A DNA stretch of 64,000 bases from CALFVT01 sp964513675. GTDB lineage: Bacteria; Pseudomonadota; Alphaproteobacteria; Caulobacterales; Maricaulaceae. The position numbers and the translations under genes are program-made. This document shows positions 25,423-33,371 of the stretch, piece by piece. Each line of letters starts with the position of its first letter. Position 1 is the stretch's first letter. The stretch is from positions 48,109-112,108 of the forward strand of contig CAZEOD010000001.1 of NCBI GenBank assembly GCA_964513675.1, read 5' to 3'. The notes under the pieces are model-generated. The model searched no databases and was not told the origin of the DNA. It saw only the letters and a list, made by a program, of their open reading frames with translations.

Positions 25423-26634
25423 ATGAAAAATTGGATGAAAGTGATGCGCGGAAACGCGCCTGCAACAAAACATGGGCTTGCGGCAGATATGTCGGGTAAG
25501 GCACAAGAGGCGCGGCCCTTAATCGCGCTACAACTCGCCCATCAAGCCCATTGGGGAGACCGAAGTTTCGAAGGGTTATCGCGCGCCGGATATCAGTCAA
25601 ATGCCATTGCTTATCGCTGCGTTCGCCTGATTGCGGAAGCGGCAGCCTCTGTCGGCTTTTGTGTGAGCCGGAATGGCTGCGAGACAAATCTTAACGACCC
25701 CCTCTTAAGGGCCTTTAGTCATGCCCATAGCGAGGCGTCTTTCACGCAAGTTTTGGAGCAATTTTATGGATATCTTCAGGTGTCAGGAAATGGCTATCTT
25801 GAAGCGGTAAAGCTCGATGACCGCGTAATTGGATTTCGGGCATTGCGGCCTGACCGCGTTGAGGTGAAAACTAGCCAAAAGGGACATAAAACGGGTTATC
25901 AACATAGTCTGAATAATCGCAAACGTTTTATCAAAGATGATCTGGCAACGGGGCAATGCGGTGTTTATCACCTGCGACTTTTCCACCCCCATGATGATCT
26001 TTATGGCTATGCTCCGATGGAAGCCGCGGCCCGCGCGATTGATCTGCATAATGAAGGCGCGCGGTGGTCGAAAGCTTTGCTCGATAATTCGGCCCGCCCG
26101 AGCGGCGCTTTAATTTACCAAGGTGCGCAGGGCAGTGAGCGATTATCAAGCGATCAATTTGACCGCCTTAAAACCGAATTAGAGCAGGCCCATAGCGGGG
26201 CCGAACGGGCAGGGCGGCCGATGCTACTTGAGGGCGGCCTTGATTGGAAAGCGATGAGTTTATCGCCGACTGATATGGATTTTCTCAATGCTCGGCGGGA
26301 AGCCGCCCGCGAGATTGCCTTGGCTTTTGGTGTTCCGCCGATGCTGCTCGGTATTCCGGGGGATAATACCTATTCCAATTACCGCGAGGCGAATCTGGCG
26401 TTTTGGCGCATTGTTATTCTGCCGTTGGTAAAAAAGACGGCGCAAGGATTAGAACGCTGGATGCGGCCTCACTTTGGTGATGATGTTAAAATAGCCGCCG
26501 ATATGGACTCTATTCCGGCGCTTTCTGAGGAACGCGCCGCGCTGTGGACACGCCTATCGACTGCGAGTTTTTTAACGGATGAAGAGCGGCGTCAAATGGC
26601 AGACCTTCCCCCTTTGGGAGGCGCGGATGAGTGA
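25423..26634 (+). CDS. GTA portal protein (g3, HK97 family)
   Basis: Portal ring subunit, the channel for DNA entry at the head vertex. The 403-residue protein shows the HK97 portal pattern: NAIAYRCVRLIAEAAASVGFCV near residue 60, LEQFYGYLQVSGNGYLEAV, VYHLRLFHPHDDLYGYAPMEAA, then AREIALAFGVPPMLLGIPGDNTYSNYREANLAFW, the most conserved stretch. A second ATG four codons in is an alternative start. The end overlaps the next small gene by 8 nt. Confidence 0.93.
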   Translation: MKNWMKVMRGNAPATKHGLAADMSGKAQEARPLIALQLAHQAHWGDRSFEGLSRAGYQSNAIAYRCVRLIAEAAASVGFCVSRNGCETNLNDPLLRAFSHAHSEASFTQVLEQFYGYLQVSGNGYLEAVKLDDRVIGFRALRPDRVEVKTSQKGHKTGYQHSLNNRKRFIKDDLATGQCGVYHLRLFHPHDDLYGYAPMEAAARAIDLHNEGARWSKALLDNSARPSGALIYQGAQGSERLSSDQFDRLKTELEQAHSGAERAGRPMLLEGGLDWKAMSLSPTDMDFLNARREAAREIALAFGVPPMLLGIPGDNTYSNYREANLAFWRIVILPLVKKTAQGLERWMRPHFGDDVKIAADMDSIPALSEERAALWTRLSTASFLTDEERRQMADLPPLGGADE

Positions 26635-26872
26635 TAAATCCGGATTTTACATTGAGAAGAAATTTACGCTTGGGTTTGTCTTGGCTTTATGTCTTCAAAC
26701 GGCAAGCGGCTTAATGTGGGCCGGAGCGGCTGAAGCTCGGCTTAAAATGCTTGAAACGGACGTTTCGCAAGCGCCGCCAGTTTATGAGCGCTTGGCGCGT
26801 TTGGAAGAAAAAGTCGACCTCACCCGCGAAAGCGTTGTGCGTATTGAAAAGCGCCTTGATGCGATGCCGTAA
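26627..26872 (+). CDS. GTA g3.5-like small membrane protein
   Basis: An 81-residue protein from the ATG at 26627, which overlaps the portal stop by 8 nt behind a GGGAGG ribosome site. It has one hydrophobic helix (about residues 12-31) and then a C-terminal coiled-coil-like stretch YERLARLEEKVDLTRESVVRIEKRLD. Genes of this size and topology sit between portal and protease in many GTAs (g3.5). Function is unknown; a membrane-anchoring or holin-like role is speculation. The longer in-frame reading from 26579 is unlikely. Confidence 0.7.
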   Translation: MSDKSGFYIEKKFTLGFVLALCLQTASGLMWAGAAEARLKMLETDVSQAPPVYERLARLEEKVDLTRESVVRIEKRLDAMP

Positions 26873-26929
26873 GGCGTCGCGTTATAAGGCTTTGATCTAA
26901 GCATTAAGCTTACTGTCTAAAGGAACCCC

Positions 26930-27508
26930 ATGATGTTAATGACCGCTGCGCCCAAAGGGGCGTCAGGGACAGGCTTGTCTGTGCCAAATTTAAATCAAGC
27001 TGATTTACCTCAAAATAATATATTGAATTTGGCGGGTTATGCCAGCCGATTTGATGTCACCGATTTATCGGGCGATCGTGTGCGGCGCGGCGCGTTTTCG
27101 GCGGCGCTTTTAAGCCGTAGCGAAAAACTACCGATGCTTTTTAATCACGAAACGGACATCCCAATCGGTGTTTGGGATGATGTCTTTGAAGACGAAATCG
27201 GTCTTTATGTCAAAGGCCGTTTATTTCTTGACAGCGCCGATGCTGACCGTTCCGCCCGCCTGATTACAAGCGGAAGCGTGAGCGGGTTATCAATCGGCTT
27301 TCGAACACGCCGCCATGTCATGCGCCCCGATGAAGGGCGTGATTTATTTGATCTTGAATTGTGGGAGGTTTCCATTGTCGCCTTCCCAATGCTGCCGAGT
27401 GCTCGCCTGACCGAAATCGGAATGGATAGCACAGACAGCGAAATCTTAGACGATGTTACTTCCCTCCCACAAGCTAATGAAATGATAAAGGAGTCAGTTA
27501 ATGACTAA
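26930..27508 (+). CDS. GTA prohead maturation protease (g4)
   Basis: HK97-type (S78) prohead protease that trims the capsid protein during head assembly, 192 residues. The core is readable: GYASRFDVTDLSGDRVRRGAFSAAL, LFNHETDIPIGVWDD with the catalytic His, and LITSGSVSGLSIGFRTRR with the catalytic Ser region, then LELWEVSIVAFPMLPSARL. It begins after an AAAGGAA ribosome site and overlaps the capsid gene by 8 nt. Confidence 0.92.
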   Translation: MMLMTAAPKGASGTGLSVPNLNQADLPQNNILNLAGYASRFDVTDLSGDRVRRGAFSAALLSRSEKLPMLFNHETDIPIGVWDDVFEDEIGLYVKGRLFLDSADADRSARLITSGSVSGLSIGFRTRRHVMRPDEGRDLFDLELWEVSIVAFPMLPSARLTEIGMDSTDSEILDDVTSLPQANEMIKESVND

Positions 27509-28706
27509 AGCTGTGCGTAAAGAAACCAAAGCGGCTACTATGCCGCAAGGTCGTGATTTTTCTAAAAACTTCGCGGCTTTTAAAACAGCCAATGATGCAC
27601 GTCTTGCTGAGCTTGAACAAAAGCAAAGCCAGATTGAAACGCTCAATAAAACGGTATCTCGCCAAACAGGCCAGATTGAACGCCTGACTATGGCGGCATC
27701 TGATGGCCGTGAAACTCATTTGGACGTAAAATCCGATAGCCAAACGCGAAAAGCCTGGTCACGTTATGTGCGCTCTGGCGATCAAGCGGCCTTGCAAGAA
27801 CTCGAAGGGAAATCCCTCACGGCGTCTGACGGTAACGGCGGTTATATCGTGCCTGTTGAAACGGAAACTGTGATTGACTCCGCTTTGGCTGAGGTATCGC
27901 CATTTCGAAACTTAGCAACGATTCGGGCTGTCAGTACGGCGAATTTTACCAAACCTATTAGCTCCGGCGGTGCTGTTGCAGGCTGGGCTGGAGACGCCGA
28001 AACTCGCACGGAAACAACAGCGCCTGATCTGGATTTAATTGAATTTCCAGCCGGCGAGCTTTACGCCATGCCAGCGGCCACCCAGACCTTATTGGATGAT
28101 AGCGTCGCTGACGTCGATCAATGGCTCGCTGAAGAAGTGCAGGACGTGTTTTCGGCACAGGAAACAGCCGCATTTGTGCTGGGCGATGGGGTCAATAAAC
28201 CGCGCGGTATTCTTAGCTACCCTCAGGCGGCTGATGGCAGCGAATCTAAAGGTGAAATTGGCTATGTACCAACAGGCGTTGACGGTGATTTTGATGCCGA
28301 AGCACCAATAGATGCATTGATTGACCTGACCTATGCTCCGGAAACGCGGTACCGCCGTAATGCGAGCTTTATTATGAACCGCCGTACACTTGGCCGTCTT
28401 CGTAAGTTTAAAGACGCGGATGGCAATTACATCTGGCAAGCATCTAACCAAGCCGGTCAGCCATCTACACTCCTTGGCTTCCCGGTTATTGAAATTGAAG
28501 ATATGCCGGACATTGCCTCGGGTTCTATGCCTGTTGCCTTTGGTGATTTTCGCCGCGGTTATTTAATTGCAGACCGTCAAGGCGTGCGTGTTTTGCGTGA
28601 CCCTTATTCCGCTAAACCCTTTGTTCTATTTTATACAACCAAACGGGTTGGCGGCGGCATTCAGGATTTCAGCGCGATTAAGCTGCTGAAATGTTCTGAA
28701 GCTTAG
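27501..28706 (+). CDS. GTA major capsid protein (g5, HK97 fold)
   Basis: Major head protein, 401 residues. Residues 1-80 form a charged, coiled-coil-like region (LAELEQKQSQIETLNKTVSRQ) typical of the cleaved delta domain. The mature part starts near LTASDGNGGYIVPVE and contains FRNLATIRAV, the P-domain and E-loop segments, LGDGVNKPRGIL and VIEIEDMPDIASGSMPVAFGDFRRGYLIADRQGV. Translation starts at ATG 27501 behind AAAGGAG. It is the product needed in greatest amount, and a stable hairpin follows the gene. Confidence 0.95.
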   Translation: MTKAVRKETKAATMPQGRDFSKNFAAFKTANDARLAELEQKQSQIETLNKTVSRQTGQIERLTMAASDGRETHLDVKSDSQTRKAWSRYVRSGDQAALQELEGKSLTASDGNGGYIVPVETETVIDSALAEVSPFRNLATIRAVSTANFTKPISSGGAVAGWAGDAETRTETTAPDLDLIEFPAGELYAMPAATQTLLDDSVADVDQWLAEEVQDVFSAQETAAFVLGDGVNKPRGILSYPQAADGSESKGEIGYVPTGVDGDFDAEAPIDALIDLTYAPETRYRRNASFIMNRRTLGRLRKFKDADGNYIWQASNQAGQPSTLLGFPVIEIEDMPDIASGSMPVAFGDFRRGYLIADRQGVRVLRDPYSAKPFVLFYTTKRVGGGIQDFSAIKLLKCSEA

Positions 28707-28731
28707 AGTTTAATTAAACTTTTTTTGCCCT

Positions 28732-28756
28732 GCCGCCTCCGTTTTTCGGAGGTGGC
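28732..28756 (+). terminator. Hairpin after the major capsid gene (attenuator or stabiliser)
   Basis: GCCGCCTCCG-TTTTT-CGGAGGTGGC forms a 10-bp GC-rich stem with one G-U pair and a five-T loop, 26 bp after the capsid stop. The T-run lies before rather than after the stem on the plus strand, so it is not a classic terminator. It may stabilise the capsid mRNA 3' end or attenuate downstream transcription. Confidence 0.55.
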
Positions 28757-28776
28757 CCTTCTAAACCTTTCTTGAA

Positions 28777-29337
28777 ATGAGTCATATTATGAACGTGAAA
28801 GACCTCATGAGTCCGGCCCTAGAGCCTGTCTCACTTGCCCGCGTTAAGCTTTTTCTACGTGTCGATCACGATAATGAAGATGACTTAATTACGGCTATGA
28901 TTGAAGCCGCTCGGGTGCAAGTTGAATATTATTGCAGCGTCAGTTTAATGACACGCGCGCGATTACTGTCATTTAAGAATAATGCGCGCGAAGAGATTAT
29001 AATTAATCATTACCCGATCAATAATATCGAGGCTGTGAAGCTTATAGATGATGCGGGCGTGGAAACGCTATTAACGCCCGCGCAATATACGGCGAGTTTG
29101 CGGGCGCGTCCTGCGCGTCTTCGCGTGAACCGGCCCAGCGCATCTACGGGTGTATGCCATGTTGAGATTGAGGCTGTAGCGGGTTACGGCGCGGATGAGC
29201 GCGATATTCCGGCCCCCTTCATCCAAGCCATATTGCTTCTGATTGCACAGTTTTATGAGCGCGGCGAGACACGGCCTGATGATCTACCGCTCATGGTGCA
29301 AGCCTTGCTCATGCCCTACCGAGGCGTGCGGCTATGA
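28777..29337 (+). CDS. GTA head-tail connector protein (g6)
   Basis: Head-tail adaptor of the phage gp6-like family, 186 residues. The first part has LARVKLFLRVDHDNEDDLITAMIEAARVQVEYYCSVSL, the standard opening of these adaptors, followed by a beta-rich half and a C-terminal helix FIQAILLLIAQFYERGE. It attaches below the portal ring. A start at the internal ATG 28789 is equally possible. It overlaps the next gene by 4 nt. Confidence 0.88.
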   Translation: MSHIMNVKDLMSPALEPVSLARVKLFLRVDHDNEDDLITAMIEAARVQVEYYCSVSLMTRARLLSFKNNAREEIIINHYPINNIEAVKLIDDAGVETLLTPAQYTASLRARPARLRVNRPSASTGVCHVEIEAVAGYGADERDIPAPFIQAILLLIAQFYERGETRPDDLPLMVQALLMPYRGVRL

Positions 29338-29651
29338 TGGGTCAATTAAGAACGCCAATCGGCGTATATACAGCCGAAGAAACGCCAGATGGGCGCGGCG
29401 GGTTTGAAACACGCTGGATATTTCATAGCCGCCTTTGGGCGCATATCGAGGCGCGGCTATCGCGTGAAATTGATAGAAATGGTCGGCGCACCGTGACGCA
29501 AAATTATCAAGTCACAACGCGGTACAGCCGAGACTTACCGGAACGGATACGGGTGTTATGGGGTGAGAGGATTTTACGCGTCATTGCTGTGTCTGACCCC
29601 GATGCGCGTCAAGAACGGCTTCATTTTATGTGTGAGGAGGAGCAGCAATGA
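29334..29651 (+). CDS. GTA head closure / head-tail adaptor protein (g7)
   Basis: Small beta-barrel head-tail joining protein, 105 residues. It starts MMGQLRTPIGVY and continues with TPDGRGGFETRWIFHSRLWAHIEARL, the usual pattern of phage head-tail adaptors, then YSRDLPERIRVLWGERILRVIAVSDPD. ATGA overlaps at both ends link it to g6 and g8. Confidence 0.88.
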   Translation: MMGQLRTPIGVYTAEETPDGRGGFETRWIFHSRLWAHIEARLSREIDRNGRRTVTQNYQVTTRYSRDLPERIRVLWGERILRVIAVSDPDARQERLHFMCEEEQQ

Positions 29652-30082
29652 GCGCAGCTAAAGGGCCGGCTATTATTTCGGCTATATTACATGATTTTTT
29701 AAAGGATGATTTTGACATTACGGCAATCTTTGGAAGCCCCCCAAGGCTTTATGACTATCCACCGGATGATCCTATTTATCCCTATTTAAGTTACGGAACA
29801 GTTCGAAGCGAAGACCGCAGCGGCGATGATGTCGAGATTTTATCGCATATGGTCACATTACATGTCTGGTCGCGCTATAGCGGGCGGGCCGAGATATTGG
29901 ATCTTCTTACGACATTATCAAACCGCTTAGAGGTGATCCCAAAAGCACAAGGCGATTACCGCATTGTGGGGCTTAATATTCTTTACACGGATGTGTTTCG
30001 TGCGCGCGATAACCGCACGCAACACGGGTTAATCCGGCTTTCTATTCAAACCGAAACTCTTGTGATGGAGACACAGCTATGA
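29648..30082 (+). CDS. GTA tail terminator-like protein (g8, DUF3168)
   Basis: DUF3168-family protein of 144 residues, the tail terminator position in GTA gene order. Characteristic pieces are IFGSPPRLYDYPPDDPIYPYLSYGTVRSEDRS, then HMVTLHVWSRYSGRAEILDLLTTLSNRLE and IVGLNILYTDVFRARDNRTQHGLIRL. Overlaps g7 and g9 by 4 nt each. Confidence 0.88.
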   Translation: MSAAKGPAIISAILHDFLKDDFDITAIFGSPPRLYDYPPDDPIYPYLSYGTVRSEDRSGDDVEILSHMVTLHVWSRYSGRAEILDLLTTLSNRLEVIPKAQGDYRIVGLNILYTDVFRARDNRTQHGLIRLSIQTETLVMETQL

Positions 30083-30489
30083 CGGCGCAACGTGGACGAG
30101 ATATGCTCGTTAAAATTAGAAATGAAGCCAGTGAGTTTATTACGGTCGCAGGGCTTCGGAGTAAAACACTTACATTTAATGCTCGCACGATTGATGTCAC
30201 AGATCACGATTCTGCCGATCAATGGCGAGAACTGTTACCGGGAAGCGGTGTTAAATCTGCGGATATTTCTGGCACAGGTATTTTTAAAGATGCTCAAAGC
30301 GATGCACTTGTTCGGCAAGCTTTCTTTAATCAGTCGCCTTTGGCGTGCCAATTCATTCTGCCCGGTTTTGGCCGCGTCGAGGGTGACTTTATCATTAACC
30401 GTTTAAGCTTTGCGGGAAGTTTCGCCGGGGAAGCCAGTTATGAAATTAGCTTTACCTCTGCTGGGGCCGCTAGTTTTACAGCGGTTTAA
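30079..30489 (+). CDS. GTA major tail tube protein (g9)
   Basis: Tail tube subunit of the TP901-1/GTA family, 136 residues. GRDMLVKIRNEASEFITVAGLRSKTLTFNARTIDVTDHDSADQWRELLPGSGVKSADISGTG is the family's opening, and it closes with FAGEASYEISFTSAGAASFTAV. The start ATG overlaps g8 by 4 nt; 5 bp separate it from g10. Confidence 0.92.
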   Translation: MTAQRGRDMLVKIRNEASEFITVAGLRSKTLTFNARTIDVTDHDSADQWRELLPGSGVKSADISGTGIFKDAQSDALVRQAFFNQSPLACQFILPGFGRVEGDFIINRLSFAGSFAGEASYEISFTSAGAASFTAV

Positions 30490-30494
30490 GTCTG

Positions 30495-30812
30495 ATGACA
30501 GCCGGTTTTCAGCCCGCAGATCAACATGTTCAAATCAATGAACGGCTATATACATTACGTCTAACGCTTGGAGCTTTAGCTGAAATATCACAGCTTTTAA
30601 AAGCTGCGGGGCCAAGAGGGCTAAGCGCGCAAATGAAGGCGCTAACGCCCGAGGCGTCCTGCGTCATGCTGCGGGCTTTATTACGTCCATGCCACAGCCG
30701 CGACATGCCGTACATCCGTAAGGGTGATCTAACGGCGGAATTATTACGCGCTATGGCATTGATTTTCGAACATAGTTTTTACGGGTTAAGCGGCGGTTCG
30801 GCTCATGAGTAA
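30495..30812 (+). CDS. GTA g10 family protein
   Basis: A 105-residue protein of the GTA-gp10 family (tail assembly chaperone-like). QVNERLYTLRLTLGALAEIS is replaced here by QINERLYTLRLTLGALAEIS, matching the family's tLrLTLgALAEiE pattern, and AELLRAMALIFEHSF closes the helical part. The ATGAGTAA overlap with the next gene resembles the paired tail chaperones of phages, but each has its own start. Confidence 0.85.
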   Translation: MTAGFQPADQHVQINERLYTLRLTLGALAEISQLLKAAGPRGLSAQMKALTPEASCVMLRALLRPCHSRDMPYIRKGDLTAELLRAMALIFEHSFYGLSGGSAHE

Positions 30813-31071
30813 TTCACCTGATTGGCCTTTTACAGCATGGCTAGATGTGGCGGTTCGAATTTTTGGACTGTCACCGCAAGATTTTTGGACAATGAGTCTC
30901 CTCGATTGGCTGACGCTTTTGGAACAGCGAGCGGGATGCTCCCATGTCAAACCGATTAGCCGCCAAAGCTTATCGCAAATGATGGTGAATTTCCCCGATG
31001 AGAATGAGGGCTGTGAGATTCGGGGCGGTAAGCGTCAGGGCGGTAAACGTCTAAACGGCGCGATGGAGTAA
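30805..31071 (+). CDS. GTA phage-tail assembly chaperone (g10.1-like)
   Basis: An 88-residue protein with DWPFTAWLDVAVRIFGLSPQDFWTMSLLDWLTL, the typical W- and L-rich core of small tail assembly chaperones found between g10 and the tape measure gene in GTAs. The C-terminal quarter is basic (RGGKRQGGKRLNG). It starts inside the g10 stop (8-nt overlap) and ends 6 bp before the tape-measure gene. Confidence 0.82.
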   Translation: MSNSPDWPFTAWLDVAVRIFGLSPQDFWTMSLLDWLTLLEQRAGCSHVKPISRQSLSQMMVNFPDENEGCEIRGGKRQGGKRLNGAME

Positions 31072-31077
31072 GATATT

Positions 31078-31626
31078 ATGGATGATTTTAATAAGAGCGC
31101 TCAAGCGCTGAATGATTTGGAAATTGTGCGTGTCACGGCGGCTGGCAAAGGGCGGCTCAAGAGCGATGTCGACTGGTTGAACCAAACGCCACCTGATTAC
31201 GCTCTGTTCGAGGGGGACGTGNNNNNNNNNNCTCAAGCGCTGAATGATTTTGCTGATGGGCCCGGGCTACAAGCGGCAGATGATTTAGCCCGCGTTTTCG
31301 AAGTGGCGGGCGACCGCATTGCTAATTCATTAGAACGCGCTGCGCGGCGGGGTGAGTTATCTTTTAATGCGCTGGCGAGTTCTGTAGCGCAGGACTTAAC
31401 GCGCTTGGCTGTCGATCAGTTTATTACGGGCCCGATTACGGATGCGCTAGGCGGGGCCTTAGGCGGCTTACTTGGCGGCGTCAGTGGAGCCAATTCTGGC
31501 GGGCGCAATACAACCGTTAATTTGAACGTTTCGGGGATGGATAATCCGCAAAGCTTACAGCGCTCGCAAGGGCAAATCTCTGCGGCTGTGGCCCGCGCTG
31601 TGGCGAGTGGCCAACGTTATATCTAA
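31078..31626 (+). CDS. GTA tape-measure-like tail protein (g11), interrupted by an assembly gap
   Basis: Tail length/tape-measure protein. The conserved part is downstream of the gap: ALNDFADGPGLQAADDLARVF, RIANSLERAARRGELSFNALASSVAQDLTRLAVDQFITGPI, a Gly/Ala-rich helix and the closing NLNVSGMDNPQSLQRSQGQISAAVARAV. Codons for residues 15-48 (31119-31221) have no resemblance to g11 and are followed by 10 N. A 19-bp repeat flanks this segment; removing one repeat and the insert restores MDDFNKSAQALNDFADGPG, a normal g11 start, in frame. I therefore read the insert as an assembly artefact; the true product would be about 138 residues. Confidence 0.8.
   Translation: MDDFNKSAQALNDLEIVRVTAAGKGRLKSDVDWLNQTPPDYALFEGDVXXXXQALNDFADGPGLQAADDLARVFEVAGDRIANSLERAARRGELSFNALASSVAQDLTRLAVDQFITGPITDALGGALGGLLGGVSGANSGGRNTTVNLNVSGMDNPQSLQRSQGQISAAVARAVASGQRYI
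31100..31118 (+). repeat. 19-bp direct repeat, copy 1 (before the gap)
   Basis: CTCAAGCGCTGAATGATTT occurs here and again right after the N run (31232-31250), 132 bp apart. Most simply these are the overlapping ends of two contigs that were not merged. Confidence 0.9.
31222..31231. other. Assembly gap (10 N)
   Basis: Ten N inside the tape-measure gene. The number is likely a fixed spacer rather than a measured length. The 103 bp before it (31119-31221) encode no recognisable GTA sequence and probably come from a chimeric contig end. Confidence 0.98.
31232..31250 (+). repeat. 19-bp direct repeat, copy 2 (after the gap)
   Basis: Second copy of CTCAAGCGCTGAATGATTT, beginning at the first base after the gap. 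From here the g11 reading frame continues with normal family sequence. Confidence 0.9.
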
Positions 31627-31637
31627 AGGATTTAAAG

Positions 31638-32267
31638 ATGGACTTTCACGATATACGCTTTCCTATACGCCTTGCATTTGGCGCGCGGGGCGGCCCAAGG
31701 CGGCAAATCTCTATTACAGCTTTGTCGAATGGGACAGAGCAGCGCAATGCCGCCCAGCGGTTTTCTCGGCGTGTCTATGATGCCGGAACAGCGTTAAAAT
31801 CACTCGATGATATTTATACGCTTCTTAATTTTTTCGAAGCGCGTCAGGGGCCATTATATGCCTTTCGATTTCGTGACCCGTTTGATTTCAAATCTAGCGC
31901 GAGCGGGGCGCCGATCACAGCGCTGGATCAAGCCATAGGTACAGGAAATGGGCGGGGGCGAGACTTTCGATTATCTAAAATATATGGCGATGACGCGGGG
32001 CATGTTACCCGGCTGATTACAAAGCCAATCGCGGACAGCGTTCGAATAGCCGTTGATGGCCTTGTCACGTCTGAGTTTTTACTCAATGCGCAAACGGGTG
32101 AGGTCAGACTTACTAATGCGCCGAGGCAAGGCGGAATTATCACGGCTGGGTTTGAGTTTGATACGCCTGTTCGCTTTGACGCGCCGCAGCTTGATATTTC
32201 TTTGGATAGTTTCGGGGCGGGCGAAATTCCGTCGATTCCTTTAATTGAGGTTCTGGACCATGCGTAA
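31638..32267 (+). CDS. GTA distal tail protein (g12, DUF2460)
   Basis: DUF2460-family protein of 209 residues forming the distal tail. Typical elements are DIRFPIRLAFGARGGPRRQISITALSNGTEQRN near the start, LLNFFEARQGPLYAFRFRDPFDFKSS in the middle and GFEFDTPVRFDAPQLDIS near the end. It starts behind AAAGGATTTAAAG, and overlaps g13 by 8 nt. Confidence 0.93.
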   Translation: MDFHDIRFPIRLAFGARGGPRRQISITALSNGTEQRNAAQRFSRRVYDAGTALKSLDDIYTLLNFFEARQGPLYAFRFRDPFDFKSSASGAPITALDQAIGTGNGRGRDFRLSKIYGDDAGHVTRLITKPIADSVRIAVDGLVTSEFLLNAQTGEVRLTNAPRQGGIITAGFEFDTPVRFDAPQLDISLDSFGAGEIPSIPLIEVLDHA

Positions 32268-32919
32268 TCTTTCAGCGGCGCAAAATCAGCAATTTCGTGG
32301 CCCCTCAACGCAATTATGTTGGGCGTGGCGCTTGGTGCGTAAAGATGGGCGGCGCCTTGGATTTACAAACCATGATACGGATATTAGTTTTGGCGGTCTT
32401 AAGTATGAAGCCAAAGCAGGGTTTGATGCCGGCGCTTTAGAGCAAGATATCGGATTTTCAGTCAATAGCGCCCGCGCCGATGGTTTATTCTCATCGGATT
32501 TAATAACCCCTAAGGATTTACGCGCAGGGCTATATGATGGTGCGGATATAGATTTATTTCGTCTTGATTGGCGTGATGCGTCATCAGCGCTTCATGTGGC
32601 GCATTGGACGCTGGGTGATGTGACCATGGGCGCGGCCGGGTTTGAAGCGGAGTTGATTGGCCGCACGGCCAAACTTGACCGCTCTACAGGCCGCGTGTTT
32701 TCTCGCTATTGTGATGCAGAGCTTGGGGATCGCCGCTGCGGATTAAACCTTGCAGATTTTCCGAATGGCACGACCTGTCCGCGCAGCTTTCAGGCCTGCC
32801 GTGAGCAATTTAATAACACTCATAATTTCCGAGGGTTTCCCTATTTACTCGGTGATGACGCTTTGGCGCGCGGCCCGCAAACAGGGGAAACACTTGACGG
32901 CGGCTCTCGCTATTCATGA
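32260..32919 (+). CDS. GTA tail hub protein (g13, DUF2163)
   Basis: DUF2163/BR0599-type baseplate hub protein, 220 residues from the ATG at 32260, which overlaps the g12 stop by 8 nt; an in-frame ATG at 32245 is less likely. Visible family blocks are LCWAWRLVRKDGRRLGFTNHDTD, RVFSRYCDAELGDRRCGLNL with paired cysteines and FNNTHNFRGFPYLLGDDALARGP at the end. The four cysteines in the C-terminal part (in DAELGDRRCGLN, CPRSFQACREQF) match the group that binds an Fe-S cluster in Rhodobacter GTA. Confidence 0.92.
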   Translation: MRNLSAAQNQQFRGPSTQLCWAWRLVRKDGRRLGFTNHDTDISFGGLKYEAKAGFDAGALEQDIGFSVNSARADGLFSSDLITPKDLRAGLYDGADIDLFRLDWRDASSALHVAHWTLGDVTMGAAGFEAELIGRTAKLDRSTGRVFSRYCDAELGDRRCGLNLADFPNGTTCPRSFQACREQFNNTHNFRGFPYLLGDDALARGPQTGETLDGGSRYS

Positions 32920-33371
32920 CCATAACAACAAATGAGCCGCGATCTCGGTCTTTGATTATCAAGACTGCTTTAACGTGGCTTGATACACCTTATCAACATC
33001 AAGCGAGCGTGAAAGCCTCTGGCTGTGATTGTCTGGGGCTTATCAGGGGTGTGTGGCGGGAGTTATATGGCAGCGAGCCTGTTGAGTTACCGCCTTATAA
33101 TATAGATTGGGCCGAAACAGGCGGTGAAGAAACTTTGCTTAACGCCGCGCAAAATTACCTAAGCCCCATTGCTAAAACTCACGCGCAGCCGGGTGATGTT
33201 CTTATGTTTCGTATGCAGCCGCAGGCCATGTGTAAACATGTGGCGATCCTCATGAGTCCGAACTCAATGCTCCATGCTTATTGGGGCCGCGCCGTCGTTG
33301 AAAGCGCCCTTATACCCTATTGGCGTCGACGCTGGGTTTATAGTTTTTCTTTTCCTGACATGGATGTTTAA
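32916..33371 (+). CDS. GTA NlpC/P60-family cell-wall peptidase (g14)
   Basis: Tail-tip cysteine peptidase presumed to open peptidoglycan of the recipient. The 151-residue protein has the catalytic Cys39 in CDCLGLIRGVWRELYG and the His108 region CKHVAILM, in the usual NlpC/P60 order, plus LDTPYQHQASVKASG in front of the Cys. It overlaps g13 by 4 nt and abuts g15 without a gap. Its location fits the conserved g13-g14-g15 tail module. Confidence 0.92.
   Translation: MTITTNEPRSRSLIIKTALTWLDTPYQHQASVKASGCDCLGLIRGVWRELYGSEPVELPPYNIDWAETGGEETLLNAAQNYLSPIAKTHAQPGDVLMFRMQPQAMCKHVAILMSPNSMLHAYWGRAVVESALIPYWRRRWVYSFSFPDMDV

Noticed and set aside
28732..28756. Classic intrinsic terminator after the capsid gene
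   Set aside because: The T-run precedes the stem rather than following it on the coding strand, and essential tail genes follow.
30795..30820. Programmed frameshift linking g10 and the tail chaperone, as in lambda G/GT
   Set aside because: The second gene has its own ATG overlapping the stop (ATGAGTAA) and no slippery sequence is visible.
31119..31221. Genuine extra domain in the tape-measure protein
   Set aside because: It is flanked by a 19-bp repeat and an N gap, and removing it restores a normal family N-terminus in frame.
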